A stretch of DNA of 64,000 bases from Aldrovandia affinis (Eukaryota > Chordata > Actinopteri > Notacanthiformes > Halosauridae), in assembly GCA_029706075.1 (NCBI GenBank), contig JAINUG010000308.1, positions 1 to 64,000 on the forward strand, given 5' to 3'. Below the pieces are notes generated by a model. That model did no database searches. It was not told where the DNA came from and saw nothing but the letters and a program-made list of their open reading frames with translations. The position numbers were made by a program, and so were the translations under genes. Positions 23,101 through 34,174 of this stretch are shown piece by piece (the first letter of the stretch is position 1; each line of letters opens with the position of its first letter).

Positions 23101-24512
23101 GAACTGCAGCAACCACTACAGCCATTACCACTACAACTGAAACTACTGCAGACACTGCAAGAACTGCTGCCTCCAATTCAACAGCTGCAACCAAAAGTAC
23201 TGTTCCCACTTCCATGACATCTGCAATAACTGTTACCCCCTCTACAAAAACTGAAACAACCACTACAGCCATTACTACTGTAGCTGCATCAACACCCACT
23301 GCAGTCATTACAACTATAGCTGCAACCACTACAACGACATCTGCAACAAAAACTTCTGCAGACACTACTATGACATCTGCAACAACTGCTTTGCCCCTTC
23401 AACCGCTGCAACCACAAGTCCTGTTCCAACTTCCACGACATCTACAACAACTGTTACGCCCAGAACCAGAACTGCAGCAACCACTGCAGCCATTACCACT
23501 ACACCCGCAACAACTCCTGCAGCCACTAGTACGTCGTCTGCAACCACTGCTGTGTCCACTTCAACACATGCAACCACAAGAATTGTTCCCACTTCCACAG
23601 CATCTACAGTGACTGTTACCCCCACTACAACAGTTGCAACAACCGCTGCAGCCACTACTACGACATCTGCAACAAGAACGTCTACAGGCACTACTACGAC
23701 ATCTGCAACCACTGCTATGTACACTTTAACCGCTGCAACCACAATTGCTGTTCCCTCTTCCACAACATCTGCAACAACTGTTACCCCCACTACAACAGTT
23801 GCAACAACCACTGCAGCCACTACTATGACATCTGCAACAACAACTTCTACAGGCACTACTACGACATCTGCAAACTCTGCTGTGCCCATGTCAACCGCTG
23901 CAACCATAAGTGCTGTTCCCACTTCCATGACATCTACAACAACTGTTATGCCTCTGTACCAGAACTGCAACAACCACTGCAACCATTACCACTACACCTG
24001 CAGCAACCGCTGCAGCCACTATTACGACAGCAGCAACAACTACTGTTACAGGCACTACTATGATAGATGAAACAACTGCAGTGCCCACTTCAACAGCTGC
24101 AACCAGAAGTACTGTTCCCACTTCCACGAGATCTACAATAACTGTTACCCCCACTAAAAAAGCTGGAACAACCACTACAGCCAGTACCACTGTAGCTTCA
24201 ACAACAACCACTGCAGCCATTACAACTATAGCTGCAACCACTGCTGCAGCCACTACTATGACATCTGCCAACACTGCTGTGCCCACTTCGACCGCTGCAA
24301 CAACAAGTACTGTTCCCACGACCAAGACATCTGCAATAACTGTTACCCCCACTACAACAGCTGGAACAACCACTGTATCCACTACTAAGATAGCTGCAAG
24401 AACAATGGCTGGAGCGATTACCACTACAGCTGCAAACACTGCTGCAACCACTACTATGACATCTGTAAATACTGCTGTGCCCACTTCAACAGCTGCAACC
24501 AGAAGTACTATT
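17146..24512 (+). CDS. Putative mucin-like Thr/Ala/Ser-rich large exon, frame broken by indels
   Basis: About 7.3 kb whose plus strand reads almost only Thr, Ala, Ser, Val and Pro, in units such as VPTSTTSATTVTPSTKTAT. Such PTS arrays are the O-glycosylated part of secreted or membrane mucins; the function is inferred from composition only. A candidate splice acceptor (TTTTTTCTCCCTACAG) ends at 17145, and a non-repetitive open lead (residues through 17417) precedes the array, with an apparent 1-nt indel near 17375. Long open blocks: 18487-19494, 19885-21048, 21268-22707, 22695-23612, 24060-24551. No signal peptide, VWD or cystine-knot exons are in the window. The 3' side is cut by a LINE. It could also be a non-coding minisatellite; the antisense Val/Ala frames are a by-product. 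Confidence 0.5.
17480..24500 (+). repeat. Degenerate minisatellite, unit about 160-200 bp, with larger duplications
   Basis: Units marked by GCTGTGCCCACTTCAAC recur at intervals of mostly 138-200 bp. Two larger duplications are visible: 19499-19833 repeated at 19872-20206 (offset 373), and 20541-20932 repeated at 21651-22042 (offset 1110). A further diverged copy of the first block starts near 24066. Small A-run indels, such as CAAAAAG versus CAAAAG at about 20930 and 22033, distinguish copies. Confidence 0.9.
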
Positions 24513-24516
24513 CCCG

Positions 24517-25440
24517 ATGACACAACTCTTTCTCTCCTTCTCTCCATCTGAGACCCAGGTCCCAGCACGGATCTCTGCATGCCTGGCTGACATCTCCGCA
24601 TGGATGTCCACCCACCACCTGAAGCTGAACCTGGGGAAGACAGAGCTGCTCTTCCTCCCAGCGAAGGGCTCCCCGATGATTGATGGGTCAATCACCGTGG
24701 AAGGCTCCATAGTGTCTCCGTCCCTGTCTGCCAGGAGTCTTGGAGTGACCCTGGACAACCAGCTGTGCTTCTCGAGCCACATTGCAGCGATCACTCGGAC
24801 CTGCCGATTCTCCTTCCACAACATCCGGAGGATCCGACCGTCCCTCACCCAAGAGGCCACACAACTCCTGGTCCAGGCCCTGGTGATCTTGCGTCTGGAC
24901 TACTGCAATTCTTTGCTGGCAGGCCTACCGGCCTGTGCCATCAAGCCACTGCAACTAGTCCAGAATGCCGCCGCTCGTCTGGTGTTCAACCAGCCAAAGT
25001 TTACCCACGTCACCCCTCTACTCTCCTCTCTGTACTGGCTCCCCATCGCAGCACGCATCAGATTCAAATCACTGGTGCTTGCTTTTCAAGCGGCTAGAGG
25101 TACTGCTCCCCCATACCTCGTCACTCATCACACCCCAGCCAGACCCCTCCGCTCCGCCTCCTCTGGCAAACTAACTGCCCCATCCCTCCGGGCGCCTGGC
25201 AGCCGTTCCTCGTGGTCTCGCCTCTTCTCTGTCCTGACCCCCTCGCTGGTGGAACGACCTTCCGCAATTGGTCAGGACTGCGGAATCACTTGCGATCTTC
25301 CACAAGAGACTCAAAACCCGCCTTTTCAGACTCCACTACCACTGAACTCTGTCCATCTAGCTAATTACCATCACCACTGCCTACGTGTTCAACACTATAT
25401 ACTCCTCCTTACTCAATCTAAAAAATACAAAAATGTTTGA
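24517..25440 (+). pseudogene. L2-like LINE RT C-terminal region
   Basis: 307-codon open frame, the C-terminal half of a non-LTR reverse transcriptase. Seen: WMSTHHLKLNLGKTELLF (thumb start), LDYCNSLLAGLP, VQNAAARLVF and LYWLPIAARIRFK, all typical of teleost L2-type LINEs. The palm domain is missing because the element is 5'-truncated, and the first codons are out of frame with DDT. The endonuclease domain is absent. Not functional. Confidence 0.85.
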
Positions 25441-25560
25441 AAAATGTTTACTAACCTTTTCCTTCTGTGTTACAGGTATGGTACGCAGATGCCTGCAATG
25501 ATGTCTATCGCTGTATTACTGCACTGATCTCTTGCGCTAACTATGATTGTTCCTACCATG

Positions 25561-26444
25561 TTGTCACACGCCGCGTGACAAACCCTGAATGGGAACAGAA
25601 CAGCCAGGAGACACGGAGTGGAGTTTGTCGGTCTACGGACCGGATTTTATTTATTTGTTTTGCTGTCTCTCCCCCCCAGACATGGGAGAGAGACAGTGGG
25701 AGTAGCAGGTTAACATATAACAAAGACTAACACAAACACAGACAAAATCTTCACCCTACTCGCCGCAAAGCTTTCGGGTAAAAACAACAAACGAAAATAA
25801 CAAGTTAAAATAACTAAACTTACGGGACACCACGCCTCCTCCAGAGTTCCCCTGGAACCTCCTCAGGCACGCACATATAAGGGTGACCTTTCAAGTGCTT
25901 CTTCCAGGGCACCCTCCCGCTCCTCCATAATCACACGGAGGGAGAGAGGCGGACACCTAAAGCGCACCCCCTCTCCCTCTTCCTCACTCACACAGGAAGC
26001 ACTCTACTCACTCACTTTCGACAAACGCACACAAAACTCCACAAACATTAAACATTAAACATCCAACATGCAATATACAATATCAAACATTCCACATCAA
26101 ACGTGCACGCGCACTCACACACACATCAAGACAAGACTGACTGATTCCCCACTCGCCCCACCTGCTCTTAAATAGGCTTAGTTTCTGCCTGGCTTCGGTG
26201 GGACTCGTGAGGCAATCACCCAATCACAATCACAACTCACATTCTCACTCAGACACCCAATCAGCCAATTGACTTCTATATCAATTGACTGATTGACACC
26301 AATTAAATAATAATTAAACCAATTAAGGCCTTTGGAGCTCCCTTCCGGGCGACAGTTCACTCTCACACCCTGGGAGAGTGCCAAACCTGCCCCCGGAAAG
26401 TCTCACTGCTCCAAAGGCCTCTACCACATGGAACAAGACAGGCA
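25561..26444 (-). repeat. 884-bp insertion in the LINE 3' UTR, possibly a solo LTR
   Basis: Flanked by the 6-bp direct repeat ACCATG (25555-25560 and 26445-26450). On the minus strand it has a TATA-like CCTATTTAAGAG and, downstream, AATAAATAAAAT, in LTR-like order. The ends are not a clean TG...CA pair, so the LTR reading is tentative. No coding frame is credible. Confidence 0.4.
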
Positions 26445-26567
26445 ACCATGCCACTCCCATGTGGCCGAGAACGACGTCCTCCACACATGTATTTATGCAC
26501 ATCTTGTAAGTCGCTCTGGATAAGAGCGTCTGCTAAATGCTTAAAATGTAAAATGTAAAATGTATCT

Positions 26568-27440
26568 TTGGATGCGGAAAAAGCGTTTGATCGTTTGGAG
26601 TGGTCATACTTATGGGCAGTTTTAAAACGCTTTGGGTTTGGTCCTTCCTTTATCCATATGATTAAAACACTGTACCACGGGCCCCTTGTTAAAATATCCT
26701 CTCAATTCTCAGTGTTTAGAGGCAGTAATCAAGGTTGTCCCTTAAGTCTAGCTCTATTTGCCCTCTCTTTGGAGCCCCTTGCCCAGGCAGTGAGACAGAG
26801 TACGGACATCACGCCTATTATGATAAAGGGTTCTGCACATCATATCTCCTTATACGCAGATAACGTATTACTTTTCTTATCAGATGTCTCGAATTCTACA
26901 CCTCAGGCCCTGAACATATTTGAAACTTATGGTTCATTCTCAGGGCATAAGATCAATTGGGACAAGTCCATTCTAATGCCTTTAAATACCGCGACAGAAC
27001 ATGCATTCTCTACAACCCTACCGCTCAAAGTTCAACCACAAGGGTTCACATACCGGGGATTAAGATTCGCTCAACCTTTGATCATATGATCAAGGATAAC
27101 TACACTGCTACAATTACAAAAATTAAACAGGAACCGTCCCCCTTCATTTCACTCTCCATGGTCAAATTTCTGTGATAAAAACATTTTGCCTTGTTTTAAC
27201 TTTTTGTTTTCAATGCTTTCTATTTCTCCTCCTATTAAGTATTTTAAGGAAATTGATGCTATGTGCAGGGACTTTATATGGAAGGGAAAACGTCCTGGAC
27301 AATTTACAACGTCCTAAAATTAGTGGTGGTTTGTCACTCCCTAATTTTAAGTTATACTACTGGGCCTTCCAGTTAAGATTCATTCAAATTTGGTTAGTAC
27401 CTCAGTCCCAAGTATCTTGGAGATCTGTTGAAGAAGCATG
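26568..27440 (+). pseudogene. L1-type reverse transcriptase, degenerate
   Basis: The first open segment (26568-27089) reads DAEKAFDRLEWSYL, RGSNQGCPLSLALFALSLEPLA and SLYADNVLLFLSD, the palm motifs of teleost L1-type RT. In the catalytic loop the second Asp is replaced by Asn (YADN). GHKINWDKS follows. Downstream frames (27172-27440) carry L1-like thumb and C-terminal sequence (PKISGGLSLPNFKLYYWA). Several frameshifts and an in-frame TGA near 27439 show decay. Confidence 0.85.
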
Positions 27441-27891
27441 AGCTCACCCTATCAGACTTCAGAGCTATGAATCAAGGTCACTCCATTTCCGTTTTGGAGC
27501 TATAATTGCCAATGCATTAAATATATGGAGGCAAGCCTACACTTATCTGAATATTACTATGAAATTTCATAGGCATTCTCCAATTTGCCATAATAAACAA
27601 ATCTTATCTGGGTCGAAACCATTTATTTTTCCCGAGCGATCCAATAGAAACATTTTCATTTTAGATTACATATTTAATAGCGCTGGTCTTCAAAGTTTTC
27701 AGGACCTTAAAGAGTCATATTCCCTGCCAATAACATCGTTCTTTTAAATACCTCAGGCTACGTTCAGCTTTAAAAGCCTATAGAGTTCCGTGGGACTCCC
27801 CGTTAACTGATCATCCACTAGTGAAATTACTACTGACTCCTCACAAGTCAACAGGTCTGGTGTCATCCATTTACTCCAAGCTAATAGCATA

Positions 27892-29496
27892 CAATGGGGG
27901 AAATAAGTATTGAACACATCAACATTTTTCCCAGTAAATGTATTTCCAATGAGGCCATTGAAGTGGAATTTGCACCAGACTTTGGTATTAACTCAAGAAA
28001 TCCAGACAAAAAACCTAAACATTAAAGTCCATATGTAAATAAAGTTGTGTAATAAAGTGGAATGACACAAAAAAGTATTGAACACACTAACTGAAATTAA
28101 TTCAATACTTAGTGGAGAAACCTTTGTTTGTAATGACAGCTTCAAGGCGCTTTCTGTATGAAGTAACTAATCGCCGCAGTATTCAGGTGTGATTTTGGCC
28201 CATTCCTCTACACAGATTGTCTTTAAATCTTGAAGATTGCGGGGGGCCCTCTTGTGAATCTGGATCTTCAGATGCTTCCACAAATGTTCAATGGGGTTTA
28301 AGTCAGGTGATTGACTGGGCCATTCCAACAAGTTGATTTTCTTTCTCTGAAACCAATTGCGAGTTTCCTTTGCTGTATGCTTTGGATCGTTGTCCTGCTG
28401 GAAGGTCCACCCACGTCTCATCCTCAGCATCCTGGTGGATGGCAGCAGGTTCATCTCAAGAATCTCTCTGTACATGGCTCCATTCATTGTTCCTTCAATG
28501 ATATGAAGTCTGCCAGTACCACGAGAGGAGAAACAGCCCCACATCATGATACTTCCACCTCCAAACTTCACTGTTGGTATAGTGTTATTCGGGTGATGTG
28601 CAGTGCCATTTCTCCTCCAAACATGGTGTGTTGTGTGACAGCCAAAAAGTTCAATTTTGGTCTCATCTGACCAGAGTACATGCTCCCAGTAGTTCACTGG
28701 CTTGTCCAAATGTTGTTTGGCAAACTTTAAACGAGCTTCAACATGTCTTTTTTTCAGTAGTGAAATCTTGTGGGCTGAGCGTGCACAGAGGCCATGGCGG
28801 TGGAGTGCATTGCCTACTGTCCTTTCTGTCACAGTTGTACCTGCTGCCTCCAAGTCTTTCTGGAGCTCTTTCCTAGTGGTCCTTGGCTCTTTGGCTACTC
28901 TTCTAAGTATCCTTCTGACTCCCTGATCAGAAATCTTGCGAGGAGCTCCTGTGCGTGGCCGGTTGATGGTGGAGTGATGTTGCTTCCACTTACGGATAAT
29001 GCCCCCAATGGTGCTTACTGGAAGATTCAGAAGTTGTGAAATACATCTGTAGCCAATTCCATTTTCATGTTTTGCAACAATCTGGTTGCGAAGGTCTTGA
29101 GAGAGCTCTTTGCTTTTACCCATCATTAAGATGTTTCTTGTGTGGCACCTTGGTAACAAAAAAAACCTTTTATAGCCCATCAATATATTCTAACCCAGCT
29201 GACATTAATTAGCACAGGTTGGAGGTAGAGTTGCCTCCTAATTAGTTATGGTGTTCAGCTGGTTCCTTGCCTTTCCTTGCTGTGGTGTACTGCTTTTTCT
29301 TAGTGTGTTCAATACTTTTTTCCTGTTTCATTCCACTTTATTACACATAACTTTATTTACATATGGACTTTAATGTTTTTGTCTGGATTTTTTGAGTTAA
29401 TACCAACGTCTGGTGCAAATTTAACTTGAATAGGCTCATTGGAAATATATTTACTGGACAAAATGTTGATGTGTTCAATACTTATTTCCCCCATTG
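27892..29496 (-). mobile_element. Tc1-like transposon, family B, nearly intact
   Basis: 1605 bp, bounded by CAATGGGGGAAATAAGTATT inverted repeats and TA duplications (27890-27891, 29497-29498). The terminal repeats are long, about 200 bp, with an inner AAAGTATTGAACACACT-type repeat of the outer end, the IR/DR layout known from Sleeping Beauty-like elements. It is inserted in an L1-type LINE. Confidence 0.95.
28167..29123 (-). CDS. Tc1-like DDE transposase, one frameshift near the C-terminus
   Basis: Cut-and-paste transposase. I place the start at the Met beginning [10 protein letters not shown] (29123); the frame is open 60 nt further but that leader is not family-like. N-terminal paired-type helix-turn-helix domains (residues about 1-110) include GRPR-like 'RPRTGAPRK'. 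Catalytic residues are all present: D153 in WSDETKIE, D244 in [10 protein letters not shown] and E279 in DLNPIEHLW, with 34 residues between the last two (DD34E). The frame ends at residue 318 (ITPEYCGD), about 20-25 residues short; a 1-nt loss there accounts for it. Family length is about 340. The third acidic residue is upstream of the break. Confidence 0.93.
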   Translation of the reverse strand: MGKSKELSQDLRNQIVAKHENGIGYRCISQLLNLPVSTIGGIIRKWKQHHSTINRPRTGAPRKISDQGVRRILRRVAKEPRTTRKELQKDLEAAGTTVTERTVGNALHRHGLCARSAHKISLLKKRHVEARLKFAKQHLDKPVNYWEHVLWSDETKIELFGCHTTHHVWRRNGTAHHPNNTIPTVKFGGGSIMMWGCFSSRGTGRLHIIEGTMNGAMYREILEMNLLPSTRMLRMRRGWTFQQDNDPKHTAKETRNWFQRKKINLLEWPSQSPDLNPIEHLWKHLKIQIHKRAPRNLQDLKTICVEEWAKITPEYCGD

Positions 29497-29699
29497 TATG
29501 ATCTAGGTGCTCCTATAATAGCCTCCTGGTGGGATAGAGAGCTTGGGGTGCAATTAAATTGGAAGGAGATATGGAGTAACACATTCTCATCTTCCAAAAA
29601 TTTCTCACATCAACTAATTCATTTTTAATATATTCATAAATCTGAATAAGGAAGGGACTTCTATCCCTTCACTGTTAGTTCCCTTGGAATCCTCTTACC

Positions 29700-31640
29700 A
29701 CTTCTCAACGTGAGATCCGATATCTCACAGGTCCGTCTCAGCACTTTCTCTATTTCCCTGTCCATTTCATCTATACGTCTCTGTGTTCGCTCTAGAGTTG
29801 CCTGTATCCTTTCCTCATTATTTCGGTTTCTTGCTCATGCTGCTCCCTCATTTTCAATCCACAATTCTCCATGCCCTAATCGCCCCGTGGTACCCTGTGG
29901 GGCTTCTTCTTCTTCTTCTTCTTCTTCACTCTCACTTCTCATGCTGCCTCTTGGGGTGGAGGTGTACTGCATCTTGGGGTTGACTGTGGATGTGCCTTGT
30001 TTCTCTTCTTTCTCTTCCCTAGCTACCATCCTAGCATACTCCTGTTGGTCTCCCACTGCATCTGAACTCTCACTTGCCTGCTCTGCTTCTTCTCCCAATC
30101 CTGGATGATAGTTGCCCACCTGTCTTGCTTCTCTTTCCAGCTGTGCGTAAGACATAGCACTTGTTAGCACATAGACATAGTGTTTTGCCTTAGACTTACA
30201 TTCCCTCCATCTCGGGTCTCAGAGTCCCCATTTCTCACCACCATGGGACTGTTTCTTTCACCGATTCCAACTCCACCCTTCCTTCTATCTCTATCACATC
30301 TTCTTCCTCTCCTTTTACCACCTATTGGCCTGCCCCGAATGGGTTTTATCGCCGGGATAAGGCGGTGGATTTATCATGGGATTCAGTGCCACCTGTTCTT
30401 GCTCCTTGTCCTTACCCTCCATCATGCTTCTTACTGTCTTACCTGTCTCTTTAAAAAAATATATATATAATTGAATTTTTCCAATTTTACCCCGTGACCA
30501 CACGAGAGGCCCTCTTAACTCCATCCATCCATCCATTATCTAAGCCGCTTATTCCTGGTCAGGGTCGCGGGGGGGCTGGAGCCTATCCCAGCATGCGTTC
30601 CGGGCGAGAGGCAGGAATACACCCTGGACAGGTTGCCAATCCATCGCAGGGCACACACACCATTCACTTACACACTCATACCTACGGGCAATTTAGACTC
30701 TCCAATTAGCCTAACGTGCATGTCTTTGGACTGTGGGAGGAAACCGGAGTACCCGGAGGGAAACCCACGCGGACACGGGAGAACATGCAAACTCCGCACA
30801 GAAAGGCCCCCGGCCTGGATTCGAACCCGAGACCTTCTTGCTGTGAGGCGACAGCGCTATCCACTGCACCACCGTGCCGCCCGCCCTCTTAACTGTCTCT
30901 CTATACTGTTTTCCTTCCTGTTTAAACGACCCTAGCACCTCCTGTTCCTTTGCTCTCTTACCTACGTGTTTGTCACTCATATGATTGGGTTTGTGATGTT
31001 TTATAATGGTCTCCACCTCCTCACAGCAGACAAGGTCAAAGGTGCCATTGTTGGCCATCTGTTGTTCTTTTGTTCCATTTTTCCATGCATTTTTGAATTG
31101 GTTTTCTATGTTCTGGGTGACGCTTTGATATTACCTCCACTGGTGTGAATACCCCCACTTCTGCAGCACACTTATTCTTTTAAATTTTTCCTGCTTTCGC
31201 CCCCATGTACCCTTGTCTGGTGCAACTAGCTAGGGATCTAGGAATTTCTGGCTCTTCGTCTGACTCCTTAGTCCTAATTAGTACTATTATCTTTTCAGCT
31301 GTGACTCCCGCTTTATATTTCCTGCGTGAATCTGGCTCAAAGGTCACTGTTTCTGAACCATCCGTTTTTTTTCACCCTTTTAATGTCCGCCCATTTGCCC
31401 GTTTCCCACTTGACTCTGGTGGCGCACAGAGGCGCACAGTCGCAGATTTAACAACAATCTTTCTGGTCCTAAAATGGCAAACCCCTCTGGTATCCCCCCA
31501 AAAAGTGGTAGGGTTGCTACACTCTCTGGGTTGTCACACCAATATTAATCCCAATGTTCCTACCATCCACAGTCACTGCAATAGCGATAACCACTGTATG
31601 TCTGGGAAATCTGCCTGAATCTGTTCAAAGTTAACCCACA
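29700..31640 (-). pseudogene. Retrovirus-like gag remnant (tentative), split by a SINE
   Basis: Minus-strand pieces in several frames: a 3' acidic segment (29835-30170, with a run of Glu encoded by a TTC microsatellite), a segment with the proline motif NPPPYPG (about 30370), and an upstream segment starting MANNGTFDLVCCEEVETIIK (about 30900-31058). A PPPY-type late motif followed by an acidic region would suit retroviral gag, but I see no protease, RT or LTR next to it. It could instead be another kind of retroelement ORF. Low certainty on identity, moderate that it was once coding. Confidence 0.35.
30521..30882 (-). repeat. tRNA-derived SINE, family 2
   Basis: Read on the minus strand it begins GGCGGCACGGTGGTGCAGTG (A-box region) with a B-box GGTTCGAATCC and ends in a GATGGATGGATGG-type tail. 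The 12-bp target duplication GCCCTCTTAACT flanks it at 30509-30520 and 30883-30894. A second copy is at 44894-45251. Confidence 0.92.
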
Positions 31641-34174
31641 TGGTGAGTTGCCAAAGTTTCAAGTTGATCAACTGCGTATCCTGATACCGTTCAACTCCTT
31701 CTGAATCTATATAGGCCTAGGTGCGTTCTAGCCAAAAATGTGTTCTAATTCCTTGAGTTTCTATATCTCCCATTAACTCTCACAAGCGAGACAAAGAGAC
31801 AAACCTACCCAGTCTGTGAACCAGTAAATTCGTACAAACTGGACCACACAAAGTAAACAACTCAAGACAACGCAGACAAACCCTATGTCTCTATATTCCC
31901 TTCACTGAGTCTCATTCATTAACACAATCCTGTACAGGTTTTCGCTATGTATGGCTTCCCACTGCTCTCTATCACACGTAAACGTACACTGCAGAGTTTT
32001 TGTGTTTTGAATATCCATTTCTCCACTAAACCACCAACGGGACCTGAGTCAGAGCTATCATCAACGTCCAAACGAATAAAATGCCTTTCAATAATCACAC
32101 CGTCAGCTTTTTCCAGCAACAAATGAATCAACATTACGTGCGGAGAGTTTAAGCAGATTGATTGTTTCTGTCGTGATATTATTGGGATTGTGTTTTGTAT
32201 TGTAGGGTTCGGCGTTTTGTCATTAGAAAGAGTAAAAGGATTGCTCTTAAGGTAAACGTTTGTCGCCGTTAGAGAGGGACAGAGAGGGAATTTCCCATTT
32301 TTCCCCGTCTAGCTTCGGAAAGCTAGTTAAAAAGTTACCGATTTGGCATTACACCCAGCTGACGCGAGGTTTTTTGTGGTTTTTCGCCCTCTCAAGAGCA
32401 AATCCAAGAGCAGGGAAATATACTATAGCTAATGTCGCAGAATCGGATCTCAGCCAGGACCAGTTTGACTGAGCGATCCCATACCACATTAAGACTTCTT
32501 AAAAACGGTACAATCTCCAGAGTCTGAGGTACGTAAGGTTTATTGTATGCAACACAAGATTAGATACAACAACCTGGCTGGTTTGCACAAAGCAGCTGCC
32601 CCCTAGGCCTGTGCACCAACTTCTTATACTGTTGGCTCTTCCTGCTTCGGAGGCTGACCACCACGCCCACCCGACTCGACCGCTCCCCATGACCTCATGG
32701 CGTCCATCCTGCTGAGACCACTTTTATTTTCCTTTATTCATACCTTCACCATTTAACTACAAGATTAATGAAATGAGATAAACAGACATAAACAGCCTTG
32801 AACGGACATAAACAGACTTAAACAGACATAAATGGACTTAATCAAACATAAACAGACACTTCAGCTTACCCAACTGTGCATTATGTGTTTACCTGTGTTG
32901 CGTAGCTTAGTAATAGTTTTATTTGATATGGGGTTACACCATTACCCTATGACTTATGTGGATAGTTTAATTCCAATGGTCTATAATATAGAATGCTCAC
33001 TGCGCAGCCTAAGAATGCTGGCAGTAAACTTGCGGGATCTCTAATACAAAGTTCGAAGTCTAAAGCATAGTGGGGTTCACTTGTTTACTTGTTAATCCAC
33101 GTCCTGTCACCCTCGTGCTGCTGAGCTTTGCCCGAACTGGGCTCATACATCATCGTAATGGGAAGACTCGGTCACCTATATTGGTCCCATTGTGCTCTTG
33201 TCAGGTAGGGAAGTACCCTTATTGAGTTACATTCGCAAGTGTGGCCTGGTTATTGGCCATCAGGATGTAAGCAGCATCTGGTCACTGGCCCCCAGGATGA
33301 GAAGCCCGACTCCCTCCTCTACTCACGACAACAACCTCTTCAGACAGAGATCATTCACTGCCCATGACTCTCGATCTGAGCTTTATGTTTAGCCTCCATT
33401 GTGCTCGTTTTATGGCTCCATGTCCTGTACTTACTGTTTTTTGAGATTAGACACATCGGGACAGCAGATGGGGTCTTAGGTGCGAAGCCTTTCCTAATTT
33501 TCCTCCCACACTAACTAGCTTTTGTTGGCTTAAATTGAATTGTTATATTTCAAGCGTTGATCGTATAGCCGTTTCGGTTGGCTGCTACTAGCTCTCTTGC
33601 TACAGACAACCAGACCGAGGTGTTCTAATTCGCTTTAAGTGTTGTTTCCATTTAGAAATTTCTGCACCTGACTCTTCGGAACCACCTCGGTGTATAGTAT
33701 TTTTATCGACTTGGTGTCTCTGTTTTGGCAGTAATTTGTTCAGTGCAGGGAGAGCAGTAGATGGGTGGTTAACGTGACATGGCCTGTTTTTGGTTCCGGG
33801 CGTCAAACACAAATAAATAATAGTTCGAATTGTCAAAAAACGTAATTATATTGTTAAGAAGATGCTGCTTTATGTGAACATAATGAGGATTCATGCAAGC
33901 CATTAAATCGCTTTTTCACAATTTTCAACCAAACATGAAAAAGCTCATATGGTGTGACTGTCCCAAGCATGTTTCACAAAGTAAAGTAAAACTAACAAAA
34001 ATAAGTGCAACTCCCCTCAACAAAGTACAGTATGATAACACAGATGTATATTTGTGAGTCTGCTGTTTTCAAAGTCCAGGCATAACATTTTGAGTTAGTC
34101 TTGATTCAACAGATTTTTCCCAGAAATGGATATCATGGTGTGACACTATAATGTGATATTTAAATGGACAATTA
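31641..34174. other. Stretch without recognised gene
   Basis: No convincing coding frame or known element. A short degenerate array of AACAGACATAA-type units lies at about 32778-32860. The rest, including 32500-32720 and 33060-33480, is unassigned single-copy-looking sequence. Confidence 0.5.

Larger units (their letters stand above)
24513..26560 (+). mobile_element. L2-like LINE, 5'-truncated, with an inserted element in its 3' UTR
   Basis: The 5' edge lies in RT at a DDT-type catalytic motif (GATGACACAACTC). The coding part runs to about 25437, followed by a 3' UTR ending in GTAAGTCGCTCTGGATAAGA and an AAAATGT tandem tail. Between 25561 and 26444 an unrelated 884-bp segment is inserted. 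L2-clade assignment rests on the C-terminal RT motifs and the tail. Confidence 0.8.
26562..29650 (+). mobile_element. L1-type LINE fragment, split by a Tc1 transposon
   Basis: RT palm through C-terminal region of an L1-like LINE, in two parts: 26562-27889 and 29499 to about 29650. The sequence reads continuously across the Tc1 insertion (ATAGCATA then TATGATCTAGG), with TA duplicated. The LINE is truncated at both ends; the 3' limit is not sharp. Confidence 0.82.

Noticed and set aside
17480-24500. CRISPR-like regular repeats
   Set aside because: Units are diverged and contiguous with no unique spacers; the genome is clearly vertebrate.
18465-24691. Long antisense Val/Ala-rich frames opposite the mucin-like array
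   Set aside because: Produced by the codon composition of the plus-strand repeat; they break at unrelated points and have no start context or domain.
25467-25730. Cys-rich exon-like frame after a TTCCTTCTGTGTTACAG acceptor-like site
   Set aside because: It lies in the 3' UTR of the L2-like LINE, whose tail resumes at 26451 and ends with the GTAAGTCGC motif. The 884-bp insertion follows directly. No reason to call a host exon.
30790-30882. tRNA-like head with GGTTCGAATCC on the minus strand
   Set aside because: Part of a 362-bp SINE with a 12-bp target duplication and a second copy at 45 kb.
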